The position numbers and the translations under genes are program-made. From Rhizoctonia solani (taxonomy: Eukaryota > Basidiomycota > Agaricomycetes > Cantharellales > Ceratobasidiaceae), in the NCBI RefSeq assembly GCF_016906535.1, contig NC_057379.1, forward strand, positions 2,102,230-2,166,229: DNA of 64,000 nucleotides, written 5' to 3'. Positions 45,781 through 57,506 of this stretch are shown here, one piece after another. Each line of letters opens with the position of its first letter. Positions within the stretch are counted from its first letter, which is position 1. Below the pieces are notes generated by a model. That model was not told the DNA's origin and searched no databases. It was given only the letters and a program-made list of their open reading frames with translations.

Positions 45781-47025
45781 GTCCCCATTTTCCGACTCAT
45801 CCTCAGAGATATGGGCCTCATGGCCAGAGTAGGATTTTGAGGGGCATTGATTGGCATAGTGTCCCCTACCTCCACATGTTGCGCATATAATAGGTTTTTT
45901 GCCTTTTGAGGAGGCAGAGTCTAAGTCCATAGGGGAAGGACCAGAGTTGCGCGCAGAGGAGGAGGAAGCCTTGGGAGCAGGAGTGGAAGTGGCAGTGACT
46001 GGGTGGTTATCCTTCTTGATAGTTTTGAAGGTAACGTCCATGGTGGTGCCATCATTCCACTTAACAATTGGAACTGCTATCCCTTTGGCATTTTGGCCAA
46101 TTTTTTGAAGGACCCCCTTCTTAGCCTTTCCATCCACAATCGCATACACCTGTTCCCCAACAGACAGTTTATCCCTGGGCGCTCCCTGGGCTGCTGCTGA
46201 CGTAGAAGTGCTGGATTTGCTTCCAGATTGGTTTGAAGAGGAGGAGGAACCCTTGTGCTGGGCCGCAAACTGCTCTAGGCGCTGATCCACCTTAAGGGCC
46301 TTCTCTGCAAGAGTTGCAAGAGTTACTGAGGCATCTGCATGGTCGTAATCTTGAACCATGAGAGTTTCCTTAATTTTGTGGGACAGGCCATCATAGAACA
46401 TGTCCCTGAGAGAAGGATTGTTGTAACCAAGGCCTTGAGAATAGGTCTGGAAGTCCTTGTAATAATCTTGGACTCCCTTGGTTTGCTTAAGGGTGCGCAA
46501 CTTGGCGCGGAAGTTCTCAGTCCTATTTTGGACATTCCAGCGTGCATTGAATTGCAGCCAGAAGGCATCCAAATTGTGGAGCCAAGAAACAGGGTTCCCT
46601 TTTACAACGTCCTCCTCCAGGTAGGGCTCAAGCCACTCATGGGCCTTGCCATCCAGGCAGGAGATAATGAAAGCGATTTGCTCATCCACTGTTGAGCCAG
46701 GATATGAGATCCTGAGATAATGAGATACAGCAACTCTGAAAGAGATTGCCTTATTCTTGTCAGACCCATCAAATTTGTCTGGCGTCGCAAGTTTGGGAGC
46801 CTTGGTAGCCGAGGCAAGGGAGGAACCAGAAGCAGCAGCGGTGCCTATTTTGGCAATATCAGCCCCAAGTTTTACAATCAGGGCGTCAAGGTTGGTAATG
46901 CTACTGTCATGGTTTGAGAGGGTAGCCTGAGTGGTGCCGATATCTGTATGATGGGCAGCCGCTTGTCCTATGACCAGAGAAAGATTCTGATTCATAGCCA
47001 GGAGGAGGTTTTTGATCTCCTGGGC

Positions 47026-47580
47026 TGTCGTACACCACTGTAAGGTGGGTACTCGCTAGTGGAGGCGGGCGCTTAAGGCCGTACTACAAGCACACGTATG
47101 TATCTAACTTATCTAAGGCTATACTACTAGCGCTTAAGGCGCTCTACTGCTAACTACTGCTGGCGAAGGGGCCGGAGGCCTGGGAGGTGTGGTAGGTAAA
47201 GGTAGGGGATGATGTCAGCTAAACTTCTGGGGGCCGGCTTACTTAGCTGGCTGATGCCTCCTCAATGAATATGAGACGAGGTAAAATCGACTTGGGGTTT
47301 CCAAGCGATTTCCCTGCTGTATATAGACAAGAGCACGCTATCTACATGGTCTGTGCTCGTGAGAAAAAGAGTCCGTGTGAAGAAAGAAGCGTGCTGTGGG
47401 CTGCGCAGAAGCGTGGATTTCTCCTAAGCGCCCTTGGCACGGCATCTCGGCACGGCATCTCGGCATAATAAGCGCCGAGGTCACGTGATCGAAAAACAAA
47501 AGATATAGAGTCCGTAAAAAATACTAAAAATAATAGAAAAATCGGGTGATTCTAGTGGTATATTCAAGGAGGTTGTAACA
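47026..47580 (-). repeat. E4 3' LTR
   Basis: Coding-strand start TGTTACAACC. Preceded by the PPT AAGGGGGGGCAA. Confidence 0.93.
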
Positions 47581-47590
47581 TTGCCCCCCC

Positions 47591-50500
47591 TTAAAGGCTC
47601 TTGGCGGCGTCACGAGCCTTTCTGAGTCTTGCTTGGTTGAAGCGCTTGATCTCTTCTTGGCTATGTTCCAACAGTTCTTCCGGTTCCCATGAATTGTCCT
47701 CCGGGCCGTATCCTTTCCATTTTATCAGATATAGCCATTTTCCCCGTTGGCGTTTCAAGTCAATGATCTGTTCAACTTTGTATTCCTCCTCCCCCTCTAT
47801 TGTCTCAGGGGGAGGTCGTTCTGGGAATGGCTGACTGGGTGATTCATGGCTTTTTGACAGTAACCCGACATAGAAGACGTTATGGATTTTCAGGGTTTCC
47901 GGCAGTTCCAGGCGGTAGGCGTGGCTGGAGATTTTTTCTATGACCTTGAAGGGACCAAGGCGTTTTGGGTCCAGTTTATTTGAATTGGTCCTAAGGCCCA
48001 CATTCTTTCCATCCAGCCAGACTTTCTCGCCTATTGAGAATTCCGGTATTATTCCTTGGCTCCTGGCCATACGTTCTTTACTCATTTGGAGGGCTGATTC
48101 CGCTTCTTTCCACTCCCGGGCTAGTGTATCTGCTACCGTGTCAGCTTCTGGGACGTTGGCTGGCACATTGGACGGGTTCATGACTGGATTTCGCCCATAG
48201 ACAAGCTCGAATGGTGACTTCCCGGTTGCTCCATGCTTGGCATTATTGTATGCGTATTCTGCCAGTGGTAGCCACGCGGCCCAATCAGAATGGTCGGCTG
48301 CAACGTAAGAGCGCAGGTAGAATTCGATAAATTGATTGACCCTTTCCGTTTGTCCGTCTGATTCTGGGTGGTAAGCCGAGGAGAATGCAGGTCTGACCCC
48401 AAGTCGCTGATATAATGCCCTCAAGAATTTCCCTGTGAAGGTAGTCCCCCGGTCTGAGATGGTTTTGACAGGCAACCCGTGGAGTTTCCAGACGTGAGTG
48501 ATGAACAAGTCAGCAAGACCCTTTGCGGTGACCTTTTTGGAAGTTGGGATGAAATGTCCAAACTTGGAGAAGGAGTCAATTACTACCAAGATTGCATCGT
48601 GCCCGTTAGATTTTGGAAATCCTGTGATGAAGTCGTAGGAGATTGTGTGGAACGGGAATGGGGGGACTTCCAAGGGTTTCAGGGCAATGACAGGGGCGTG
48701 AGCGCGGCGATTGGCTTGGCAGGTAGGACAACATTCTACCCATTCCTTGGCAGATGACTTCATACCTGGCCACCAGTAGTTGCGGCTTAGGAGCTCCAGG
48801 GTCCTTTGTTGTCCAGGGTGCCCTGCCAGGGGTGAGTCGTGGAATTCCTTGAGTAGTCGTTCTTTCAGGGTTTCCGAGTCTGGGACAACTAGTTTCCCAC
48901 GGTACCAGAGGAGGCCTTCATCCCAGTCATAATCTTGATATGCCTTACGAATTGAAGGGGGAGCGTTGTCTGCATCTTCTGTGAGGAATTGGATAATGGG
49001 ATCAAGGGATGGGTCCTCCCTAAGCTTGGCGCGGATCTCTGTGACAATTTCCAGTTCTTCTTCTGACGTGTTGGCGAAGACTTCTGCGGGCAACATGACT
49101 TCTGGTTCTGGTGCCATATCAATGTAATCGATCGATTCTGGAGAGAGCATCCGGTTTTCCTGATTGTTTCCCTGGGCGATAGTGGATCTCAAAGTTAAAG
49201 TCGCTCAGGAAGATCCGCCAACGTGCATGCCTTCTGTTAAATGTCCGTGCCTGCATCCAATATTCCAGGTTTCTATGATCTGTGAAAACCTGGATTGGTC
49301 TGTCCGTTGCTTCTAGGAAAATTCGCCATTCCTCTAATGCCTTGATAATTGCCAGAAGCTCCTTGTCATGGGTGTCGTAATTTGCTTTGGCTCCTGAGAA
49401 GGATTTGGACATGTAGGCAATAGGATGAAGGCGGTTATCTTCCCCCCGTTGGCTCAGGATGGCTCCCATAGCTACGCCTGACGCATCCGTCTCTAGGTAA
49501 TAGGGAAGGTCTGGGTTCGAGTGGATTAGGACCGGGGAACGGGTGACTAGGGACTTCAATTCCTGAAAAGCTTCTTCCTCTTGGACCTCCCAAGACCATG
49601 GGACTTCCTTTTTTGTGAGATTGTGGAGGGGGCGAGCCACGGAACTGAAGTTGGGGATAAATCAGCGGAGGTAGTTCACAAATCCTAGGAAGGCTTGGAC
49701 CTGCTTGACCGTTTTGGGTTGGGGCCATGATGTAACAGCCTCAATCTTCTTCTGGTCCATGGAGAAGCCTGCAGGGGATATGACAATACCAAGGTAGTCG
49801 ACTGTGGTGACGTGGAAGTGACACTTAGAGAGCTTGCAGAACAACTGGTTTTTCATTAGTCTCGATAAGACTTCCCTAACGTGTTCTGGATGCTTCTTGG
49901 GGTCTTCTGAAAAGATAAGGATGTCGTCCAAGTAAATCACCACTGTGACATCAATGAGGTCTCTAAACAAGTCATTCATGAAATGTTGGAAGGCGGCCGG
50001 GGCGTTGGTGAGACCAAAGGGCATGACCAGGTATTCAAATAACCCATACTTGGTCCTAAATGCCGTCTTCCACTCATCTCCTTCCTTAATCCTGACATTG
50101 TTATAGCCCCAACAAAGGTCTAGTTTGGTAAATAGCTTTGCGTTCCTAAGCTTGGCCATCAGATCATCCTGTCTGGGGAGTGGGTAGACATTTTTCTGGG
50201 TGACATCATTTAACTTCCAGTAGTCCACAACCAGTCGTAGGGATCCATCTGCCTTCTTTACAAACATTACTGGGGCGCCTGCTGATGAAGTACTGGGGCG
50301 AATCTTGCCCGTGGCTAGTTCCTCATCAATATGTTGCTTCAGTGCCTTAGATTCCGCATTGGTCATGCCGTAGATTGGACCTGGTGTGAGTTTGGCTTCT
50401 GGGGTGAGATCAATTGAGATGTCGTATTCCCTATGGGGAGGGAGGACCTTGAACTCCTCTTCGCCAAATACTCTAGCAAATTCGTGATACTGAGAGGGAA

Positions 50501-51020
50501 GGTCTGCTAGAGGGTCCGGGTCCGCTTCTTCTTCTGAAGCAATCTGTACCTGCTCTGGGAACGTGATTAGACCCTGTTGCCAGTCTATGAGCGGAGATTC
50601 TGAAGTGAGCCATGTCATGCCTAATATAGCCAAAGTGTTGCCGATGGGGCAAACGAGGAAAGGGATGGAGTGAATATGGCCATTGGCCAAGACCGCGAGG
50701 TGAACCTGGTGCCAAATGCGACCAGTCTGTGAAATAGTACCATCTAACATTCTCACTACTCGTGGATTTTCAAGTAGGGTTTTTGGGATTTTTAATTTTT
50801 CCACTATACTTGGGGAGATAAAGTTGGAGGTTGCTCCGGAATCTACGAGGGTTTTTAGGGGTTCTGCCGGGTATTCGTTCATATGTAAATCAATATAGAG
50901 GAGTGGTTTTTTATTGGAGTCTAAAGAAGCCACAGATACAAATTCGATACGAGATACATCAGATACGTCTATTTTTGGGCTCAAGGTTTTGGCAGCTTTC
51001 CTTGGCCCTAATCTTTTCCC
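47591..51020 (-). pseudogene. E4 pol polyprotein, nonsense plus frameshift
   Basis: Entered by -1 frameshift at 51014-51020. Protease [11 protein letters not shown] (about 50840), RT ([29 protein letters not shown]), then a TGA at 49662-49664 where the sibling has arginine ([12 protein letters not shown]). RNase H ([14 protein letters not shown]) follows to a frame change near 49150. The last frame (47591-49192) carries the HHCC finger (HDSPLAGHPG), integrase core (YDFITGFP, SDRGTTFTGKF, GQTERVN) and chromodomain (YLIKWKGYGPEDNSWEP). The 'LDLCWGY' cysteine is a likely CGT-to-TGT change; other lineages have arginine. Confidence 0.92.
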
Positions 51021-52199
51021 AACTCGTCCTCCGCAACTTTTGCCACTTCCTTGATGGTGGCCTTCCAGCCATTGGGGCACTGTTTGATTCCGTGCCCCTT
51101 TTGGCCGCATTTGACACAGAGGCCCGAGGCGCGGCGGCGATCCCTTTCCTCCGGGGTAACGTAGTTGGGGTCCTCAGATAGACAAACCCTGGTGGTAGTG
51201 GTGGAGGTAGAGGTGGTTGCGGCGACCGGGGCCTTGGTGGGAGCCTTCTTTGGGCGGTTCTCCTCATTCTCCCGACGGATGTTATCAATCTTGATTGAGG
51301 CAGCGAATATAGCCTCAAGGTCGTCGTCTGGGATATTGTCCTTGGTGGACAGGAGTTCCTTCACTTTCCAGTGAAGACCACGTACAAACTGGGCAATGTA
51401 CGCCTCAGTGTTCCAATCAAGTTCCGCCATGAGATTGCGGAACTTGGTGACGTATTCAGACGTAGTGGTTGTCTGAGTGAGCGCGGCGATCTTCCTGGCG
51501 GCTGCCCGTTTAGCGTCGGGGTCGGCAAACGCCTCTTTGAATTTGGCCGTTAAGGCCGGGATGGTGGTAGGGGGGTTTCCCTCGCCCTTGATGATGGTCC
51601 CTATGATAGGGAGAGCCCAGTCGGCAGCCTTATCAGTCATGTGGTAGAGAATCCACACAACCATCTGTTCTTCTTCATCGAATTGGTCTCAATGAAGTGC
51701 GACCCACAGCAGCATGCGATCCAGCCACTGGGTTGCCTTTCGTCCCCTAGAGTCTCCCTTATATGGGTCTGGGAGCTCCATTTTGGGCCGCTTTATGCTG
51801 GACCCTGAGTCGAAGGGGGTGAGGGAGCTGAGGCTCCGCTTAGGCGTGTCGCGAGGCTCTTTTTTGGGGGCTCGCCTGGGTTCTTCCTCCTCTTCTGAGT
51901 CAAAGCCCGTTCCTCTTGATGGGCGGAAGGGGGCCTTGAGTCCAGGCCTAACCGTTCCTGGAGTGTGCGCTTCTCCCCCTGTATGAGTGGGGGGAGTGAC
52001 AGGCCCAGCCGATGGGCCAGGCTGAGCTTGGGTTCCTTGGTCCTTGTCGCCGAGTAGGTCGGCGGTCTCCTTGCATATGGCTTTAAGCTCAGTGAGCTGT
52101 TGGCCTTGTGATCGAATTTGGTCCTGGAGGGACCCGACTGTGGCTGTGAGGGCTGTGACAGCCTCGAGAGAGAGCGGCAATGGACGGCTCTGGTTCCAT
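51008..52199 (-). pseudogene. E4 Gag-like protein, broken
   Basis: Start taken at ATG 52199 by comparison with E5 (MEPEP). An extra nucleotide in a CT run near 52165 shifts the frame, and a TGA at 51689-51691 truncates it at 'VALH*DQFDEE'. The capsid-like region (LTAKFKEAFADPDAKRAA) and the CCHC knuckle CVKCGQKGHGIKQC remain readable. Confidence 0.9.
51014..51020 (-). promoter_or_regulatory. E4 -1 frameshift heptamer
   Basis: The minus strand reads TT G GGA AAA GAT TAG. pol continues in the -1 frame as VGKRLGPRKAAKT. Confidence 0.75.
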
Positions 52200-52703
52200 C
52201 CTTGGCAAGTCTCGCGGAGTGGGAGATGTGCTGCGAGAGGGTGGTTGGGAATGGGTTGGAATGGAACGTCGAGAGGAGCGGCTAGAGGGACGGGAATATG
52301 GATGTGGGACTCCAGAGCGTGTGGAGGGAATGGTGGAAACGGTGTGGGGAAAATAGTGCCTATATCAGGACTTATGAGCGGTTTTTTGTGTAGTATGTGG
52401 GCGCTAAACCTTTGCGTCAAGCACCTAGCGTTGGATAGTCCCTACAACAAATCAACAGATCTGGCGATCGTGATATGAGCGGGTTTTCTACAAGCAGGTG
52501 TTTCGGCTGACTAAGGTTGCTAACTACTGTGTTCCGGCGAAACACGTGGTATGCGGGGGATTAGAGCCCGTCTGCCTTATAGCAATTTGGTACTACGTGT
52601 GGGTGGGGGGTTTTTGATTATTCTACCCCGCAAAGTGGCCCAGATCACGTGTTTTCCCTTGTGCTAGTACAGGGGGTCCTCTCCTTGTTGAACAAGCCTA
52701 CAA

Positions 52704-52717
52704 CAAGTCAATTTTAC
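52704..52717 (-). other. E4 primer-binding site, self-priming type
   Basis: Leader GTAAAATTGACTTG is complementary to the LTR segment at 52978-52991 except at one CpG position. Confidence 0.7.
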
Positions 52718-52719
52718 AA

Positions 52720-53280
52720 TGTCGTACACCACTGTAAGGTGGGTACTCGCTAGTGGAGGCGGGCGCTTAAGGCCGTACTACTACAAGCACACGTATGTAT
52801 CTAACTTATCTAAGGCTATACTACTAGCGCTTAAGGCGCTCTACTGCTAACTACTGCTGGCAAAGGGGCCGGAGGCCTGGGAGGTGTGGTAGGTAAAGGT
52901 AGGGGATGATGTCAGCTGAACTTCTGGGGGCCGGCTTACTTAGCTGGCTGATGCCTCCTCAATGAATATGAGACGAGGTAAAATCGACTTGGGGTTTCCA
53001 AGCGATTTCCCTGCTGTATATATAGACAAGAGCACGCTATCTACATGGTCTGTGCTCGTGAGAAAAGAAGAGTCCGTGTGAAGAAAGAAGCGTGCTGTGG
53101 GCTGCGCAGAAGCGTGGATTTCTCCTAAGCGCCCTTGGCACGGCATCTCGGCGCGGCATCTCGGCATAATAAGCGCCGAGATCACGTGATCGAAAACAAA
53201 AGATATAGAGTCCGTAAAAAATACTAAAAATAATAGAAAAATCGGGTGATTCTAGTGGTATATTCAAGGAGGTTGTAACA
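52720..53280 (-). repeat. E4 5' LTR
   Basis: 561 bp. TATA-like CTATATATACAG on the coding strand; TCACGTGA box in U3. Confidence 0.93.
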
Positions 53281-53516
53281 TGGGCCCACGCAGGTATCTC
53301 CTGGATATTGGTGGGGACAGACAGCGCATTGGGATCGGCATGCACATAGGTGGAAGGTTGGGTCGACATAGTGGAGAAGGAGGAATGTGGAAGGTACTAA
53401 GTAATGTCCTTGCTAAATAAGGCAACTTCACTACTAGTTTAGGAAAGATGGGAGGCTAGATGATTGGCCCCACTAAGCTCACAGTTTATTCTTTACGCTA
53501 ATCACTGTCTCAATAC

Positions 53517-54075
53517 TGTCGTACACCACTATAAGGTGGGTACACGCTGGTGGGTGCGGGCGCTTAAGGCCGTACTACTACAAGCAACAAGGTAATCTAC
53601 TACTATACTAGGCTATCCTATTACCGCTTAAGGCGGTCTACTTATCTATACTGCGAGGGGGCCGTAGGCCTGGGAGGTGTGATAGGTTAAGTAAGGGGTT
53701 TGACTTCTGATGACTAATGGGGGCCGGCTACTTAGCTGGCTGGGTGTCCTCCTCAATGAATATGAGACAAGGTAAAATCGACTTGGGGTTTCCAAGCGAT
53801 TTCCCTGCTGTATATATAGACAAGAGCACGCTATCTACATGGTCTGTGCTTGTGAGAAAAGAAGAGTCCGTGTGAGAAAGGAAGCGTGCTGCGGGCTACG
53901 CAGAAGCGTGGATTTCTCCTAAGCGCCCTTGGCACGGCATCTTGGCACGGCATCTCGGCATAATAAGCGCCGAGATCACGTGATCAAAAAACATAAGATA
54001 CAAGGTTCAGAAAAAATACTAAAAATAAGAGAAAAATCATGCGAGTTCAATGGTATATGTAAGGAGGTTATAACA
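53517..54075 (-). repeat. E5 3' LTR
   Basis: Coding-strand start TGTTATAACC. Preceded by the PPT AAGGGGGGGCAA. Confidence 0.93.
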
Positions 54076-54085
54076 TTGCCCCCCC

Positions 54086-57000
54086 TTAAAGGCTCTTGGC
54101 GGAGTCACAAGCCTTTTTCAGTCGTGATCTATTGAAGCGATGGATTTCTTCTTGACTGTGCTCCAGCAGCTCCTCTGGTTCCCAGGAGTTGTCTTCTGGT
54201 CCGTACCCTTTCCATTTGATCAGATAAAACCACTTTCCCCGTTGCCTCTTGGAATCTATGATCTGTTCCACCTCATATTCCTCCTCTCCTTTTATTGTTT
54301 CAGGGGGAGGACGGTCCGGAAAAGGCTGACTTGGGGATTCATGCGCCTTGGATAGTAATCCTACATAGAATACGTCATGAATTTTTAGAGTAATCGGTAG
54401 TTTGAGGCGGTACGCGTGGCTGGAGATCTTTTCAACAACTTCAAATGGTCCTAGCCGTTTGGGGTCCAGCTTGTTGGAGTTTGTTCTAAGTTCTACGTTT
54501 TTCCCGTCCAGCCAGACCTTCTTGCCTACTACTGAGTATTCTGGTACCACTCCTTTTGTGCCTATCATGCGTTCTTTGGTCATCCTGAGTGCTGACTCCG
54601 CCTCTTGCCATTCTTGTGCTAGTATACTGGCTACTTGATCAGCTTCCGGGACGTTGGCAGGGATATTGGACGGATTCATGACCGGATTTCTTCCGTAAAC
54701 CAATTCAAAAGGGGTTCTTCCGGTGGAGGAATGCTTTGCGTTATTGTAGGCGTATTCCGCTAATGGCAACCAGGTGGCCCAGTCCGAGTGGTCGGCGGCA
54801 ACAATATGATCTGAGGTAGAATTCTATGAACTGATTTACCCTTTCTGTTTGGCCGTCCGATTCCGGGTGGTAGGCTGAGGAGAAGGCCGGGTTGATCCCA
54901 AGGCGTTGGTACAGTGCCCTTAGGAATTTCCCTGTGAATGTGGTTCCGTGGTCCGAAACTGTCTTGACTGGTAGTCCGTGTAACTTCCACACGTGGGTGA
55001 TGAACAGTTCCGCTAGGCCTTTGGCTGTGACCTTTTTTGTGGTTGGGATGAAGTGGCCAAACTTGGAGAAGGAGTCAATCACAACTAGAATTGCATCGTA
55101 CCCGTTAGACTTAGGGAATCCCGTGATGAAGTCATAGGATATTGTGTGAAAAGGGAACGGCGGGACTTCTAAGGGTTTCAGGGAAATGACGGGGGCGTGT
55201 GCGCGACGGTTGGCTTGGCAGGTAGGACAGCATTCTACCCATTCCTTAGCAGATGACTTCATTCCTGGCCACCAGTAGTTGCGGCTCAAGAGTTCTAGGG
55301 TTCTTTGTTGCCCGGGGTGTCCTGCCAGGGGGGAGTCGTGGAATTCCCTTAACAATCGTTCCTTCAGGGGTTCTGAGTCCGGGACCACTAGTTTTCCGCG
55401 GTACCATAGGAGATCCTCTTCCCAATCGTAGTCCCTATAGGCTTTTTGGATGGATGGGGGTGCGTCGTCTGCGTCCTCTGTCAGGAATGTGATGATGGGT
55501 TCTAGTGATGGATCATCCCTGAGTTTAGTGCGGATTTCCGTGACAATTTCAAGTTCCTCTTCCGACGTGTTGGCAAATACTTCCGCTGGTAACATGACTT
55601 CTGGATCTGCAGGTGTATCTACGTAATCGGACCTTCTAGATAACGCGTCTGGTTTCCCTGACTGCTTTCCTGGCCGATAATGTATCTCAAAGTTGAAGTC
55701 ACTCAGGAAAATGCGCCATCGTGCGTGCCTGCGGTTGAAGGTTTGAGCCTGCATCCAATATTCCAGGTTCCTATGATCCGTGAAGACTTGTATTGGTCTA
55801 TCCGTTGCTTCCAGGAAAATGCGCCATTCTTCTAGTGCCTTAATGATAGCTAGAAGTTCCTTGTCATGCGTATCATAATTAGCTTCAGCGCCTGAGAAGG
55901 ACTTGGACATATATGCAATCGGGTGAAGCCGGTTGTCCTCCCCTCGTTGACTCAGTATGGCTCCCATAGCTACCCCTGATGCGTCTGTTTCTAGGTAATA
56001 GGGCAGGTCTGGGTTGGAATGAATGAGGACGGGCGATTGGGTAACAAGGGACTTCAATTCCTGGAACGCTTCTTCCCCGGTTACCCCATGACCAGGGGGT
56101 TTCCTTTCTCGTGAGATTATGCAGGGGGCGTGCAACGGAGCTAAAGTTGGGAATGAAGCGCCTAAGGTAGTTAACAAACCCTAGGAAGGCTTGGACTTGC
56201 TTAACTGTTTTGGGCGTGGGCCAGGAAGTGACGGCCTCGATCTTCTTCTGGTCCATTGAGAACCCAGCTGGAGAAATGACGATACCAAGGTAGTCTACTG
56301 TTGTTACATGGAAGTGGCACTTAGAAAGTTTGCAGAATAACTGATTTTTCATTAGCCGTGATAAGACCTCCCTGACGTGGGTTGGGTGGTCCTCAGGGTT
56401 TTCTGAGAAGATCAGTATATCATCCAGATATATAACCACAGTGACGTCGATCAGGTCCCTGAACAGATCATTCATAAAGTGTTGAAAAGCTGCAGGGGCG
56501 TTTGTGAGACCAAAGGGCATGACCAGATATTCGAATAAGCCATATTTGGTGCGGAAGGCGGTTTTCCATTCGTCTCCCTCCTTGATGCGCACGTTGTTGT
56601 AGCCCCATCAAAGATCCAGCTTTGTGAACAGCTTGGCGTTCCGTAATTTGGCCATAAGATCATCTTGTCTGGGAAGGGGGTAAACGTTCTTGTGGGTGAC
56701 CTCATTCAGCTTCCTATAATCTACTACCAAACGTAAGGACCCATCCGCTTTCTTGACAAACATGACTGGGGCGCCTGCTGAGGAAGTACTGGGGCGGATC
56801 TTGCCCGTTGCCAACTCCTCATCAATGTGTTGTTTAAGCGCCTTAGATTCTGCATCGGTCATGCCATATATAGGCCCAGGAGTCAGCTTGGCATCTGGGA
56901 TAAGGTCAATGGAGATGTCATACTCCCTATGTGGAGGGAGGACCTTAAACTCTTCTTCGCCAAACACTTTAGCAAACTCATGGTACTGAAGGGGGAGGTC

Positions 57001-57506
57001 TGCCAAAGGGTCTGAGTCCGCTTCTTCCTCGGAGGCAATTTGAGCTTGTTCAGGGAATGTGACTAGTCCCTGTTGCCAATCAATAAGAGGAGCTTCCTCC
57101 GTTAGCCATGTCATGCCTAGAATTGCCGGGGTGTTGCCAATGGGGCAAACAAGAAATGGGATGGAGTGGGTATGGCCATTGGCCGAGACGGTGAGGTGAA
57201 CCTGGTGCCAGATGCGACCAGTCTGAGATATGGTACCATCTAACATTCTCACAACCCGTGGATTTTCAAGTTGGGTTTTTGGAATTTTATATTTTTCCAC
57301 AATCAAGGGGGAAATGAAGTTCGATGTGGCTCCTGAGTCTATTAGAGTTTTGAGGGGTTCTGCGGGAGGTTCTGGACGTATAGATCGATGAATAATAGGG
57401 GTTTTTTATTTGAATCGAGACCAACTGATACAAATTCGACACAACTATCTAAATTGTCCTTTTGAGTCGGGGGCTTGGCAGCAGTCCTTGACTTTAATCT
57501 TTTCCC
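54086..57506 (-). pseudogene. E5 pol polyprotein, several lesions
   Basis: Entered by -1 frameshift at 57500-57506. Compared with E4, one nucleotide is missing near 57370, just before protease [14 protein letters not shown] at 56608-56610 lies in '[13 protein letters not shown]' (arginine in E1/E2). There are frame changes near 56095 (RT/RNase H) and 54815 (integrase). Catalytic boxes remain: [40 protein letters not shown]. Where E4 reads SDRGTTFTG, E5 reads SDHGTTFTG. The chromodomain reads YLIKWKGYGPEDNSWEP. Confidence 0.92.

Larger units (their letters stand above)
47026..53280 (-). mobile_element. Ty3/gypsy chromovirus E4 (nested in E3 gag)
   Basis: 6255 bp, LTRs 47026-47580 and 52720-53280, TSD TGGGC (47021-47025 and 53281-53285), same orientation as E3. 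The LTRs show about 4 substitutions and 4 small indels by eye. gag has an indel near 52165 and a TGA at 51689-51691. pol has a TGA at 49662-49664 and a frame change near 49150. Confidence 0.95.
45775..53369 (-). pseudogene. E3 gag, split by E4
   Basis: The N-terminal 29 codons (53369-53281, MSTQPSTYVHADPN) are separated from the rest (47020-45775) by E4. The two parts join in frame across one TGGGC copy, giving 445 codons. The main part shows a coiled-coil-like N-terminus, a gag capsid domain (AISFRVAVSHYLRISYPG, EWLEPYLEED, FNARWNVQNRTENFRAKL) and a CCHC knuckle CATCGGRGHYANQC. pol lies in the -1 frame, but no GGGAAAA heptamer is seen near the gag stop, unlike the other elements. Confidence 0.9.

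Noticed and set aside
42240..46995. Sequencing error as the cause of the E3 indels
   Set aside because: Not fully excluded, but genes A, B, C and D give about 6.8 kb of coding sequence without one frame error, so a high local error rate is unlikely.
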